Assembly: GCA_004431415.1 (NCBI GenBank)
Contig: QPMI01000321.1
Coordinates: forward strand, 1-48,993
Reading direction: 5' to 3'
DNA length: 48,993 nt
DNA from: Cyanophora paradoxa
Lineage: Eukaryota > Glaucocystophyceae > Cyanophorales > Cyanophoraceae
The notes beneath the pieces are model-generated. The model saw nothing but the letters and a program-made list of their open reading frames with translations, was not told the DNA's origin and ran no database searches. Of the stretch, positions 21,557-32,260 are shown piece by piece (positions within the stretch are counted from its first letter, which is position 1; every line of letters begins with the position of its first letter). A program made the translations under genes and the position numbers.

Positions 21557-22571
21557 CGACCCCGCCCCCAAAGTAGAGGCCGTGCTGTGCCCCCTGCAAG
21601 ATCTAGATCTAGAGCCGGCTGCTAGGCCGCAGCGGTCGGAGCGGAATTCGAATGCGAGCGGTGAGGCGGTTTTGCCAGTCGCATGCGCAGGTTAACGTTT
21701 GATGACGAAACTCGAATCGGCGAGCTCAAGGAACGGGTGAGCATGCGCCCGCCGGAAGGGGGAGGGGGGGGGGGGGGGGGGCAATCCGCAGAGGCGGAGT
21801 GAAAGATGCCCGCGCGCCGCGGCGCGACACTGTGACACGCGCTGCACACTCAGATGCGATGCATTCACATTCGAACTCCTAAGATCTAGAACTCCTAAAT
21901 CCTAAATCATTGAATGCGGGTTCGGCTCCAAAAAATACGAAAGATAATTTAGCACGATAAAATGCATCCAGCAAAAAAACACCAGGATAGGTATACGTAG
22001 GACTTGAAAAATGTAAAGAGGTATAAGCCACGTGCACATCATTCAATGATAGATCGTAAGCTTGAAGGGACGCGTGAAAGACGATCGGGGATAGTTGAGA
22101 AATCAACACCAGAAAATCGGGTGTCGCAAAGGACTCAAAGCCACGGGGCTTCTCGAGCGTGAAGCTCCATTCAAACCCTTAACATACGCTATTAGTTATA
22201 GAAAAGACCGAAGACCTCATGAACGACATTCATATCTACAGGTATCTGCAACGAGGGGGAAAGCCTGCATAGTGATACGTAAAGCTCAACGTAAGAAGAC
22301 ACCTTAGGATGCAATTGCAATGCTGAAAACACTCTGTGACATGCTGATGAAACGTGCTCTCATAAATTAAGCTAAAAAAATGGAACTGCGAGAGCTAGCG
22401 GAAAGGAACTGCTACTAGTACTTGTAGACTCTACACTACGCAATTGCGAGATTGACATCGGTTGCGCAGAAATCTCTACAGGGGAACGTGAAAGGTGGCT
22501 GGGCCGCGGGGCGGGCGAGGCTCGCGGGGGGGCCTCGGGCCCCCCCCCCAGCCCTTCGCCGGGGGCCGGCC
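21557..22571. other. Intergenic region with an AT-rich island
   Basis: About 1 kb between convergent genes. AGATCTAGATCTAGA recurs at 21599-21613, 43 bp after the PH-domain gene stop. A G run of about 18 lies at 21764-21781. From about 21860 to 22480 the base composition drops sharply to AT-rich, unlike the rest of the gene block. Two small opposed open frames there (21879-22109 minus, 22095-22307 plus) match nothing I recognise and are not called as genes. The island may be a 3' UTR/terminator region or an old insertion. Confidence 0.55.
21599..21613 (+). promoter_or_regulatory. AGATCTAGATCTAGA, 3'-flank motif copy 2
   Basis: Exact 15-nt repeat of the copy at 18412-18426, here 43 bp downstream of the PH-domain gene stop. 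Confidence 0.45.
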
Positions 22572-23401
22572 TCAGTAGATGCCGGCGCCGGCGGAAGGAA
22601 AGCTCGGGTGCGAGGGGAACGGCGCCGCGGGGCGGGGGCCGCCGGTGGAGGGGCGCGGGGCGGCGGAGAAGCCGGCGAGGGCGAGCTGCGCCAGGAACTG
22701 CTGCTGAAACGCGAACTCGGCCTCCGCCGCCGACTGCGCCGCCAGCCGCCGGTCCGCCAGCAGCGCCGCGAACTGCCGCCGGCGTACGCGTCGGGCCTCG
22801 AGCGCGGCGCCGCGGGGCGGGGGCGGGGGCGGAGGCGGGGGCGCACCTCCTCCTCCGAGACGGTGCGGACCTCGGGGCGGCTGTAGCCCTTGCCCGACGG
22901 GGAGCCGACGACGATGCACGCCGCGCCGATGCCGCGCGACGCCGCGAGGACGGCGTCGAAGAGGCGCTCCTGGGAAGGCAGGGCGAGGGTCGGCGAGACG
23001 AGCGCGAAGAGGGCGCGCCCGGGGTGCGAGGCTGCCAAGGCGCGGAGGTCGAGCGGGAGGCGGCCGTCGGAGAGGCGCGCCGGCGGCTCCTCGGGCTCCT
23101 GGCGGAGGGCCTCCCCGATTCGGGCAAGGGCGCCTTCGCGGCAGCCCGGGACGGACTGGACGCGGTAGCCCTCGCCGCTGGCGACGAGGACGCCGCCGAG
23201 GCGGGCGGCGTCGAGGAGGGGCCGGAGGCGCCAGGAGCGGGCGAGGGTCTCGAGGGCCGAGGTGTTGCCGACCTGCGCGCGAGGGGCCGCGTCGGCGGGG
23301 GACCCGAGGGCGAGGACGGGGAGGCGGGGAACGACGTACGAGGTAGAGCGTGATCTCGCGCCCCGCATCGCCCTCGCGCTCCCCCGCCTGCGCATGCGCC
23401 G

Positions 23402-23458
<57 letters not shown>

Positions 23459-24231
23459 GCCGCCGCTGACCGTGCATCACGAGGGCGCACTGCAGGCCGC
23501 GCGAGACGCGCACGAGGAGCTCGAGGGCGGCGTGCACGGGCTGCACCGCGGGGGCCGCCGCGGCGACGGCGAGCGAAGCCTGCTCGACGGCGCGGAGCGA
23601 GGCGGAGGCGGCGTCCTGCTCGGGGGACTCGCCGGCGGCGAGGACGGCGCGCAGGGTGCCGAGGGCGTCGGCGAGGAGGCGGATGCGCCCGTGCCAGTCG
23701 ATCTGCTCGCCCAGCGGGACGAGGCTCGTAGAGACGGCCAGGATCGCCTCCGCCGCCACCGTCCCCGCCGCCTCCAGCGTGCGCAACGTCCGCACCAGCG
23801 CCCCGCGCGAATCCACGGGGAGCGAGAGGATACCACGCAGCTCGCTCGACGCGAGGCCCAGCGCGCGGTGCGGCTCGCGCCCGCCCCCGCCGGCCGCGCC
23901 ATGGCCGTGCCCCCCGCCCCCCGCCCTGGGCGTCGGCGAGGTCGACTTGGGCGAGTTGGGCGGCGTCGTGTGCCAGAAGATGCAGTTCTTCCCGAACACG
24001 CAGAAGCCCTCCTGCGCGCACCGCATGGTCTGCATTAAAAGGCGCCCCGTAAAATAGACGAGACATAAAATCGCGGGCACCTTGTAGAATCGGGTGCAAG
24101 GCCTACGACGAACAGCCAGGATTAGAAGAAGCCGCCGCCAGACACGATACGAATCCGCGGGCACCTTAGTTTCTGCTTGTAGAACGAGGCGGCTGGGCGC
24201 TGCTCCTCCTCAGAATGGGCGAAATAGCAGT
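22572..24231 (-). CDS. CCCH zinc-finger protein with polyglutamine tract, 5' end not resolved
   Basis: The zinc-finger region is built from small exons on the minus strand: 24231-24165 (DCYFAHSEEEQRPAASFYKQ, then KLR), 24102-24081 (PCTRFYK), and an exon from 24029 (TMRCAQEGFCVFGKNCIFWH). Together they read as the end of one finger (C-x3-H, YFAHSEEE), the usual linker, and a second CCCH finger (CVFGKNCIFWH), as in tandem CCCH RNA-binding proteins. A long Ala/Leu-rich helical region follows (LASSELRGILSLPVDSRGAL, LRTLEAAGTVAAEAILAVST), then 18 consecutive Gln, then ALETLARSWRLRPLLDAARL, LFALVSPTLALPSQERLFDA and a Gln/Ala-rich C-terminus ending GAGIY (stop at 22572-22574). RNA-level regulation is the likely role by family. 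The first coding exons lie upstream; the CCCH segment at 24393-25183 may be part of the same gene. Confidence 0.65.
23403..23456 (-). repeat. (CAG)18 trinucleotide repeat encoding polyglutamine
   Basis: 54 nt of perfect CTG on the plus strand, read as CAG x18 on the coding minus strand. It gives an uninterrupted Gln run flanked by Arg (RRR) and Ala-Ala-His in the CCCH protein. A pure tract suggests recent slippage; length polymorphism is expected. Confidence 0.9.
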
Positions 24232-24392
24232 CTGGGGGAAGAAGTCAAAATTGCTATTTTAAACCCTGCAGTACTCGCAAAGCTCACCTTCCGAACTGTT
24301 CGTTGTTGATGCGAGAGCAAGAACATGTCAGAAAGACGGCAGAGCGAGAAGCCCACGGCCGCCGGGCGACAGGACTAGAGGACTAGAGGCGG

Positions 24393-25183
24393 TCAAACTT
24401 CTACGAGCGGGGATGACGCACGAGTGCTTGCACTCTTGCCGGACGAAGCGCTGCCGGAGCGTGAGTGCGAGTGCTTGCAATATTAAGATACATCCATACA
24501 CAGGGCTCTTTCACGCACATGCTTGCACAAAACGGTCTTGCAGGAGGGGCCTTTCGGGCAGAAAGCGCGCTTCTGCATGTGGATGCACGGCCCGGCGCTC
24601 GCCGAAGCGATGAGGTCGCTCTTTGAAGGCCGTGCATCTTGCAGTTGGCAAGATCCAGACAGGTCCGAGTCCGAGCCCGTGCTGTGCGTCCGCCCGCCGT
24701 TCAGACTGCTGTGGTGGCCATCACTGCAGTCGCTCACGCCGTCCAGACCGAGGCCCAGGTCGACAATCTGCGCCAGACGCTCTGGTCACCAACCGGCACC
24801 TAATCGTTCCGCGCGCGAGGAAGGCTCTTCGGCGCCCAGGCCTTGCGCGTGCGCCGCGAAAGTGGGCGTACCTGTGCAGAGGAAAATGGAAGGGAGTGCG
24901 ATGCGCCAACGCTGTTGGCCGACGAGCTCGAGGTCTTCGACAGGAGGTCACTCGCCTCGATGACAGCGCTGATGTCGGAAGCATGCGAGGCGGGCCACAG
25001 GGCCATGTCAAGGCCCATCGTGCTTGTGGTCTGCAGGGGCGGTCCCCGCGCGCAGTATTCGAGGCGCTGCAGCCGCTGCTGCCGAGACTGGTTCTTGCGC
25101 AGGTGCACGTGGTGGTCGTACGCGTACGTATCAGGTATACACGCTAGCGCTTTTCCTGCCACCGTCCGGACTGCTGCGCGCAC
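24393..25183 (-). CDS. CCCH zinc-finger segment (separate gene or 5' exons of the downstream CCCH gene)
   Basis: Minus-strand exons: one containing YAYDHHVHLRKNQSRQQRLQ (first Met at 25183, start uncertain); one with TTSTMGLDMALWPASHASDI and SAVIEASDLLSKTSSSSANS, ending SAQ; then one starting after a CAG acceptor with IVDLGLGLDGVSDCSDGHHS and reaching AGPCIHMQKRAFCPKGPSCK. The last gives C-x8-C-x5-C. Joining across a 63-nt segment (24474-24536) flanked by a TGCAAG direct repeat gives CKHSHSRSGS, which completes C-x3-H, and a Ser-rich tail ending LVEV (stop at 24393-24395). Without that join the frame runs to a stop at 24483. The 63-nt segment lacks GT/GC-AG borders in any register, so the join is uncertain. 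Same strand and same finger class as the gene 3' of it. Confidence 0.5.
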
Positions 25184-26030
25184 CTATACTCTGCAATCTG
25201 TTAGGCGAGTCCAAGGCGACACGATCATCGGATATCGATGGGTTTGTCGGTGAAGTTGTCGCCTCGCGCTCCGGCCGGCCGCGACCGGCCCAGCCTGCCA
25301 GGTGCGAGGGGCTAGACAGGCCGGTTATCAGGGGTATGACAGGCCGGAAACCCTCTTTTCCAGATGTCCCAGAACTGTATGATTTTAAAAAAGGAGTTCG
25401 CGGTGTCTGAGGGGCTTCGTTTGTGCAAAAGCATGGAGCATTATACGACTAGACCCGATATCTTTGCAGCCAGGCGGCGTCTATGAACTGGGCTCCGTAT
25501 GGTCGACCTTGCAACCACGCACAAGCGCTAGCACGCAGTTCTGGGCGCCGCAAGCAGCTGCGACATGAGGCGCAGGCCAAAACGCAACGTTTCAGCTAGT
25601 TAGCCCGCCGCTTAGAGTGACGACGTCGACAGGCGGCCGCAAGGGGGGTACGCATTGCAGTCAGCAAGCACGACGTCACTCTGCGCCCGCAGACCGTCGG
25701 ACTCTGCAGGCGCAGCGCTAGCACCGCACGTGAGCAGCTGTGCGGCCGGCCGCACGCATGTGATCGTGAGCAGCTCTGCTTGAAAATCGCGAGCTCGTTA
25801 TGATTAGCAGCTATAGGACGCGGAGCGGCAAGCGCACTATAGAGCTAGAACAAGTATACAGCATAAGGAATCTATATTAGCTACACGCGCGCATTTGCCG
25901 CCCTCTCGCTCGCGTGTGCACGTACGCGTGGTCATTTGACCACACAGCATGCGCAGCATATGCATATCGCGCAGCTGCAGCTGCAACTTGCAACCGAGAG
26001 CCGGACACTTAGCAGCTCATCTAACACTGT
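25184..26030. other. Unique flank of the giant palindrome
   Basis: About 850 bp without a convincing gene. It contains the 23-nt site matching the palindrome centre (25303-25325), a second GACAGGCCGG at about 25337-25346, and the degenerate dyad TGGTCATTTGACCACACAGC from 25929. Whether the right arm also includes this stretch cannot be seen, because the window ends at 48993. Confidence 0.5.
25303..25325 (-). repeat. 23-nt source-like copy of the palindrome spacer
   Basis: The reverse complement of these 23 bases equals 37512-37534, that is the last 6 bases of the left arm plus the full 17-nt spacer. The match ends on both sides. It is too long for chance in a window of this size. Confidence 0.85.
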
Positions 26031-26102
26031 GAGTCGCCTTACTTTGAAGCTACATAAACTGCCTAACTTGCTCGCAGCGCTAATCCAATCGCTCTCTGTG
26101 GC

Positions 26103-26122
26103 GTGTGGCCAATTGGCCACAC
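26103..26122. promoter_or_regulatory. 20-bp perfect palindrome, left copy
   Basis: GTGTGGCCAATTGGCCACAC is self-complementary over all 20 bases. A related degenerate dyad lies 177 bp upstream (25929-25949, 18 of 21 bases matching 26106-26126). The right arm copy is at 48902-48921. It could be a protein-binding site; nothing identifies the protein. Confidence 0.6.
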
Positions 26123-26242
26123 AGCAGCTGAACAGAGAAGCGAGCCTTTTCACGGCGCAACGCGATCAACCGGCGAACGAAAGCGCATGCCGGTACTAAT
26201 TGCATACTTTCCTTGCTTCCTTCTCTTAAAAACCCATCAGCA

Positions 26243-29200
26243 GCGGGCCCGCCCCCCTCTCCCTGCCCCCCGGCCGCCCCGCAACCAGGTACCCCCCTTG
26301 GGCGCTCCCGGCCGGGGTCCCCCCCTAGGCTCGGCCCCTCGGGCGCGCTAGCGGCGGGCCCCGCGCGCCGTCGCCGTCGCTTTAATCCTGACATCGAATT
26401 CTCGGCCGCAGTGAGCCCGCCCCTGCCCCCGGCCGCCCCGCAACCAGGTACCCCCTTGGGCGCTGCCGGCCGGGGTCCCCCCTAGGCTCGGCCCCTCGGG
26501 CGCGCTAGCGGCGGGCCCCGCGCGCCGTCGCCGTCGCTTTAATCCTGACATCGAATTCTCGGCCGCAGTGAGCCCGCCCCCTGCCCCCCGGCCGCCCGCA
26601 ACCAGGTACCCCCTTGGGCGCTCCCGGCCGGGGTCCCCGCCTAGGCTCGGCCCTCGGGCGCGCTAGCGGCGGGCCCCGCGCGCCGTCGCCGTCGCTTTAA
26701 TCCTGACATCGAATTCTCGGCCGCAGTGAGCCCGCCCCTGCCCCCCGGCCGCCCCGCAACCAGGTACCCCCTTGGGCGCTCCCGGCCGGGTCCCCCCTAG
26801 GCTCGGCCCCTCGGGCGCGCTAGCGGCGGGCCCCGCGCGCCGTCGCCGTCGCTTTAATCCTGACATCGAATTCTCGGCCGCAGTGAGCCCGCCCCCTGCC
26901 CCCCGGCCGCCCCGCAACCAGGTACCCCCTTGGGCGCTCCCGGCCGGGGTCCCCCCTAGGCTCGGCCCCTCGGGCGCGCTAGCGGCGGGCCCCGCGCGCC
27001 GTCGCCGTCGCTTTAATCCTGACATCGAATTCTCGGCCGCAGTGAGCCCGCCCCTGCCCCCGGCCGCCCCGCAACCAGGTACCCCCTTGGGCGCTGCCGG
27101 CCGGGGTCCCCCCTAGGCTCGGCCCCTCGGGCGCGCTAGCGGCGGGCCCCGCGCGCCGTCGCCGTCGCTTTAATCCTGACATCGAATTCTCGGCCGCAGT
27201 GAGCCCGCCCCCTGCCCCCGGCCGCCCCGCAACCAGGTACCCCCCTTGGGCGCTCCGGCCGGGGTCCCCCCTAGGCTCGGCCCTCGGGCGCGCTAGCGGC
27301 GGGCCCCGCGCGCCGTCGCCGTCGCTTTAATCCTGACATCGAATTCTCGGCCGCAGTGAGCCCGCCCCTGCCCCCCGGCCGCCCCGCAACCAGGTACCCC
27401 CCTTGGGCGCTCCCGGCCGGGGTCCCCCCTAGGCTCGGCCCTCGGGCGCGCTAGCGGCGGGCCCCGCGCGCCGTCGCCGTCGCTTTAATCCTGACATCGA
27501 ATTCTCGGCCGCAGTGAGCCCGCCCCCTGCCCCCCGGCCGCCCCGCAACCAGGTACCCCCTTGGGCGCTGCCGGCCGGGGTCCCCCCTAGGCTCGGCCCC
27601 TCGGGCGCGCTAGCGGCGGGCCCCGCGCGCCGTCGCCGTCGCTTTAATCCTGACATCGAATTCTCGGCCGCAGTGAGCCCGCCCCTGCCCCCCGGCCGCC
27701 CGCAACCAGGTACCCCCTTGGGCGCTCCCGGCCGGGGTCCCCCCTAGGCTCGGCCCTCGGGCGCGCTAGCGGCGGGCCCCGCGCGCCGTCGCCGTCGCTT
27801 TAATCCTGACATCGAATTCTCGGCCGCAGTGAGCCCGCCCCCTGCCCCCGGCCGCCCCGCAACCAGGTACCCCCTTGGGCGCTCCCGGCCGGGGTCCCCC
27901 CTAGGCTCGGCCCTCGGGCGCGCTAGCGGCGGGCCCCGCGCGCCGTCGCCGTCGCTTTAATCCTGACATCGAATTCTCGGCCGCAGTGAGCCCGCCCCTG
28001 CCCCCGGCCGCCCCGCAACCAGGTACCCCCCTTGGGCGCTCCCGGCCGGGGTCCCCCCTAGGCTCGGCCCCTCGGGCGCGCTAGCGGCGGGCCCCGCGCG
28101 CCGTCGCCGTCGCTTTAATCCTGACATCGAATTCTCGGCCGCAGTGAGCCCGCCCCTGCCCCCGGCCGCCCCGCAACCAGGTACCCCCTTGGGCGCTGCC
28201 GGCCGGGGTCCCCCCTAGGCTCGGCCCCTCGGGCGCGCTAGCGGCGGGCCCCGCGCGCCGTCGCCGTCGCTTTAATCCTGACATCGAATTCTCGGCCGCA
28301 GTGAGCCCGCCCCCTGCCCCCCGGCCGCCCCGCAACCAGGTACCCCCTTGGGCGCTCCCGGCCGGGTCCCCCCTAGGCTCGGCCCCTCGGGCGCGCTAGC
28401 GGCGGGCCCCGCGCGCCGTCGCCGTCGCTTTAATCCTGACATCGAATTCTCGGCCGCAGTGAGCCCGCCCCTGCCCCCCGGCCGCCCCGCAACCAGGTAC
28501 CCCCTTGGGCGCTGCCGGCCGGGGTCCCCCCTAGGCTCGGCCCTCGGGCGCGCTAGCGGCGGGCCCCGCGCGCCGTCGCCGTCGCTTTAATCCTGACATC
28601 GAATTCTCGGCCGCAGTGAGCCCGCCCCTGCCCCCCGGCCGCCCCGCAACCAGGTACCCCCTTGGGCGCTCCCGGCCGGGTCCCCCCTAGGCTCGGCCCC
28701 TCGGGCGCGCTAGCGGCGGGCCCCGCGCGCCGTCGCCGTCGCTTTAATCCTGACATCGAATTCTCGGCCGCAGTGAGCCCGCCCCTGCCCCCCGGCCGCC
28801 CCGCAACCAGGTACCCCCTTGGGCGCTCCCGGCCGGGGTCCCCCCTAGGCTCGGCCCTCGGGCGCGCTAGCGGCGGGCCCCGCGCGCCGTCGCCGTCGCT
28901 TTAATCCTGACATCGAATTCTCGGCCGCAGTGAGCCCGCCCCTGCCCCCCGGCCGCCCCGCAACCAGGTACCCCCTTGGGCGCTCCCGGCCGGGGTCCCC
29001 CCTAGGCTCGGCCCCTCGGGCGCGCTAGCGGCGGGCCCGCGCGCCGTCGCCGTCGCTTTAATCCTGACATCGAATTCCCGGCCGCAGTGAGCCCGCCCCC
29101 TGCCCCCCGGCCGCCCCGCAACCAGGTACCCCCCTTGGGCGCTGCCGGCCGGGGTCCCCCCCTAGGCTCGGCCCCTCGGGCGCGCTAGCGGCGGGCCCCG

Positions 29201-32200
29201 CGCGCCGTCGCCGTCGCTTTAATCCTGACATCGAATTCTCGGCCGCAGTGAGCCCGCCCCCTGCCCCCCGGCCGCCCCGCAACCAGGTACCCCCTTGGGC
29301 GCTGCCGGCCGGGGTCCCCCCTAGGCTCGGCCCTCGGGCGCGCTAGCGGCGGGCCCCGCGCGCCGTCGCCGTCGCTTTAATCCTGACATCGAATTCTCGG
29401 CCGCAGTGAGCCCGCCCCCTGCCCCCCGGCCGCCCCGCAACCAGGTACCCCCTTGGGCGCTCCCGGCCGGGGTCCCCCCTAGGCTCGGCCCCTCGGGCGC
29501 GCTAGCGGCGGGCCCCGCGCGCCGTCGCCGTCGCTTTAATCCTGACATCGAATTCTCGGCCGCAGTGAGCCCGCCCCTGCCCCCCGGCCGCCCCGCAACC
29601 AGGTACCCCCCTTGGGCGCTGCCGGCCGGGGTCCCCCCTAGGCTCGGCCCCTCGGGCGCGCTAGCGGCGGGCCCCGCGCGCCGTCGCCGTCGCTTTAATC
29701 CTGACATCGAATTCTCGGCCGCAGTGAGCCCGCCCCCTGCCCCCCGGCCGCCCCGCAACCAGGTACCCCCTTGGGCGCTGCCGGCCGGGGTCCCCCCTAG
29801 GCTCGGCCCCTCGGGCGCGCTAGCGGCGGGCCCCGCGCGCCGTCGCCGTCGCTTTAATCCTGACATCGAATTCTCGGCCGCAGTGAGCCCGCCCCTGCCC
29901 CCCGGCCGCCCCGCAACCAGGTACCCCCTTGGGCGCTCCCGGCCGGGGTCCCCCCCTAGGCTCGGCCCCTCGGGCGCGCTAGCGGCGGGCCCCGCGCGCC
30001 GTCGCCGTCGCTTTAATCCTGACATCGAATTCTCGGCCGCAGTGAGCCCGCCCCCTGCCCCCCCGCCGCCCCGCAACCAGGTACCCCCCTTGGGCGCTCC
30101 CGGCCGGGGTCCCCCCTAGGCTCGGCCCCTCGGGCGCGCTAGCGGCGGGCCCCGCGCGCCGTCGCCGTCGCTTTAATCCTGACATCGAATTCTCGGCCGC
30201 AGTGAGCCCGCCCCTGCCCCCGGCCGCCCCGCAACCAGGTACCCCCTTGGGCGCTCCCGGCCGGGGTCCCCCCTAGGCTCGGCCCCTCGGGCGCGCTAGC
30301 GGCGGGCCCGCGCGCCGTCGCCGTCGCTTTAATCCTGACATCGAATTCTCGGCCGCAGTGAGCCCGCCCCTGCCCCCGGCCGCCCCGCAACCAGGTACCC
30401 CCCTTGGGCGCTGCCGGCCGGGGTCCCCCCTAGGCTCGGCCCCTCGGGCGCGCTAGCGGCGGGCCCCGCGCGCCGTCGCCGTCGCTTTAATCCTGACATC
30501 GAATTCTCGGCCGCAGTGAGCCCGCCCCCTGCCCCCGGCCGCCCCGCAACCAGGTACCCCCCTTGGGCGCTGCCGGCCGGGGTCCCCCCTAGGCTCGGCC
30601 CCTCGGGCGCGCTAGCGGCGGGCCCCGCGCGCCGTCGCCGTCGCTTTAATCCTGACATCGAATTCTCGGCCGCAGTGAGCCCGCCCCCTGCCCCCCGGCC
30701 GCCCCGCAACCAGGTACCCCCCTTGGGCGCTGCCGGCCGGGGTCCCCCCCTAGGCTCGGCCCCTCGGGCGCGCTAGCGGCGGGCCCCGCGCGCCGTCGCC
30801 GTCGCTTTAATCCTGACATCGAATTCTCGGCCGCAGTGAGCCCGCCCCCTGCCCCCCCGGCCGCCCCGCAACCAGGTACCCCCTTGGGCGCTGCCGGCCG
30901 GGGTCCCCCCTAGGCTCGGCCCCTCGGGCGCGCTAGCGGCGGGCCCCGCGCGCCGTCGCCGTCGCTTTAATCCTGACATCGAATTCTCGGCCGCAGTGAG
31001 CCCGCCCCTGCCCCCCGGCCGCCCCGCAACCAGGTACCCCTTGGGCGCTCCCGGCCGGGGTCCCCCCTAGGCTCGGCCCCTCGGGCGCGCTAGCGGCGGG
31101 CCCCGCGCGCCGTCGCCGTCGCTTTAATCCTGACATCGAATTCTCGGCCGCAGTGAGCCCGCCCCCTGCCCCCCGGCCGCCCCGCAACCAGGTACCCCCT
31201 TGGGCGCTCCCGGCCGGGGTCCCCCCTAGGCTCGGCCCCTCGGGCGCGCTAGCGGCGGGCCCGCGCGCCGTCGCCGTCGCTTTAATCCTGACATCGAATT
31301 CTCGGCCGCAGTGAGCCCGCCCCTGCCCCCCGGCCGCCCCGCAACCAGGTACCCCCTTGGGCGCTGCCGGCCGGGGTCCCCCCTAGGCTCGGCCCTCGGG
31401 CGCGCTAGCGGCGGGCCCGCGCGCCGTCGCCGTCGCTTTAATCCTGACATCGAATTCTCGGCCGCAGTGAGCCCGCCCCTGCCCCCGGCCGCCCCGCAAC
31501 CAGGTACCCCCTTGGGCGCTGCCGGCCGGGGTCCCCCCTAGGCTCGGCCCCTCGGGCGCGCTAGCGGCGGGCCCCGCGCGCCGTCGCCGTCGCTTTAATC
31601 CTGACATCGAATTCTCGGCCGCAGTGAGCCCGCCCCCTGCCCCCGGCCGCCCCGCAACCAGGTACCCCCTTGGGCGCTGCCGGCCGGGTCCCCCCTAGGC
31701 TCGGCCCCTCGGGCGCGCTAGCGGCGGGCCCCGCGCGCCGTCGCCGTCGCTTTAATCCTGACATCGAATTCTCGGCCGCAGTGAGCCCGCCCCCTGCCCC
31801 CCGGCCGCCCCGCAACCAGGTACCCCCTTGGGCGCTGCCGGCCGGGGTCCCCCCTAGGCTCGGCCCTCGGGCGCGCTAGCGGCGGGCCCGCGCGCCGTCG
31901 CCGTCGCTTTAATCCTGACATCGAATTCTCGGCCGCAGTGAGCCCGCCCCCTGCCCCCGGCCGCCCCGCAACCAGGTACCCCCTTGGGCGCTGCCGGCCG
32001 GGGTCCCCCCTAGGCTCGGCCCTCGGGCGCGCCAGCGGCGGGCCCCGCGCGCCGTCGCCGGCGCATTAGTCCTGACATCGAATTCTCGGCCGCAGTGAGC
32101 CCGCCCCCTGCCCCCCGGCCGCCCCGCAACCAGGTACCCCCCTTGGGCGCTCCCGGCCGGGGTCCCCCCCTAGGCTCGGCCCCTCGGGCGCGCCAGCGGC

Positions 32201-32260
32201 GGGCCCCGCGCGCCGTCGCCGTCGCTTTAATCCTGACATCGAATTCTCGGCCGCAGAGAG
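26243..32260 (-). repeat. Satellite A array, left arm (about 38 units of about 158 bp)
   Basis: Head-to-tail units of 157-162 bp. Each carries the marker GAATTCGATGTCAGG (as read on the minus strand), then AAAGCGACGGCGACGGCGCG, CCTAGG and GGTACC. I count 38 marker positions between about 26395 and 32239, mean spacing 158 bp. Length changes sit mainly in C/G runs. Long open frames through the array (up to 251 codons) are periodic by-products of units whose length is a multiple of three. The last two units before 32260 are more diverged (GCCAGC instead of GCTAGC), as expected at an array edge. Confidence 0.95.

Noticed and set aside
21879-22307. Two small opposed open frames in the AT-rich island
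   Set aside because: Short, no homology recognised, no splice or promoter context; kept only as part of the island description.
29321-30076. 251-codon open frame (minus) and 237-codon frame (plus, 29406-30119) in satellite A
   Set aside because: They repeat the satellite unit in protein form and persist only where successive units are a multiple of three long. No start context, no non-repeat portion, and open frames exist on both strands.
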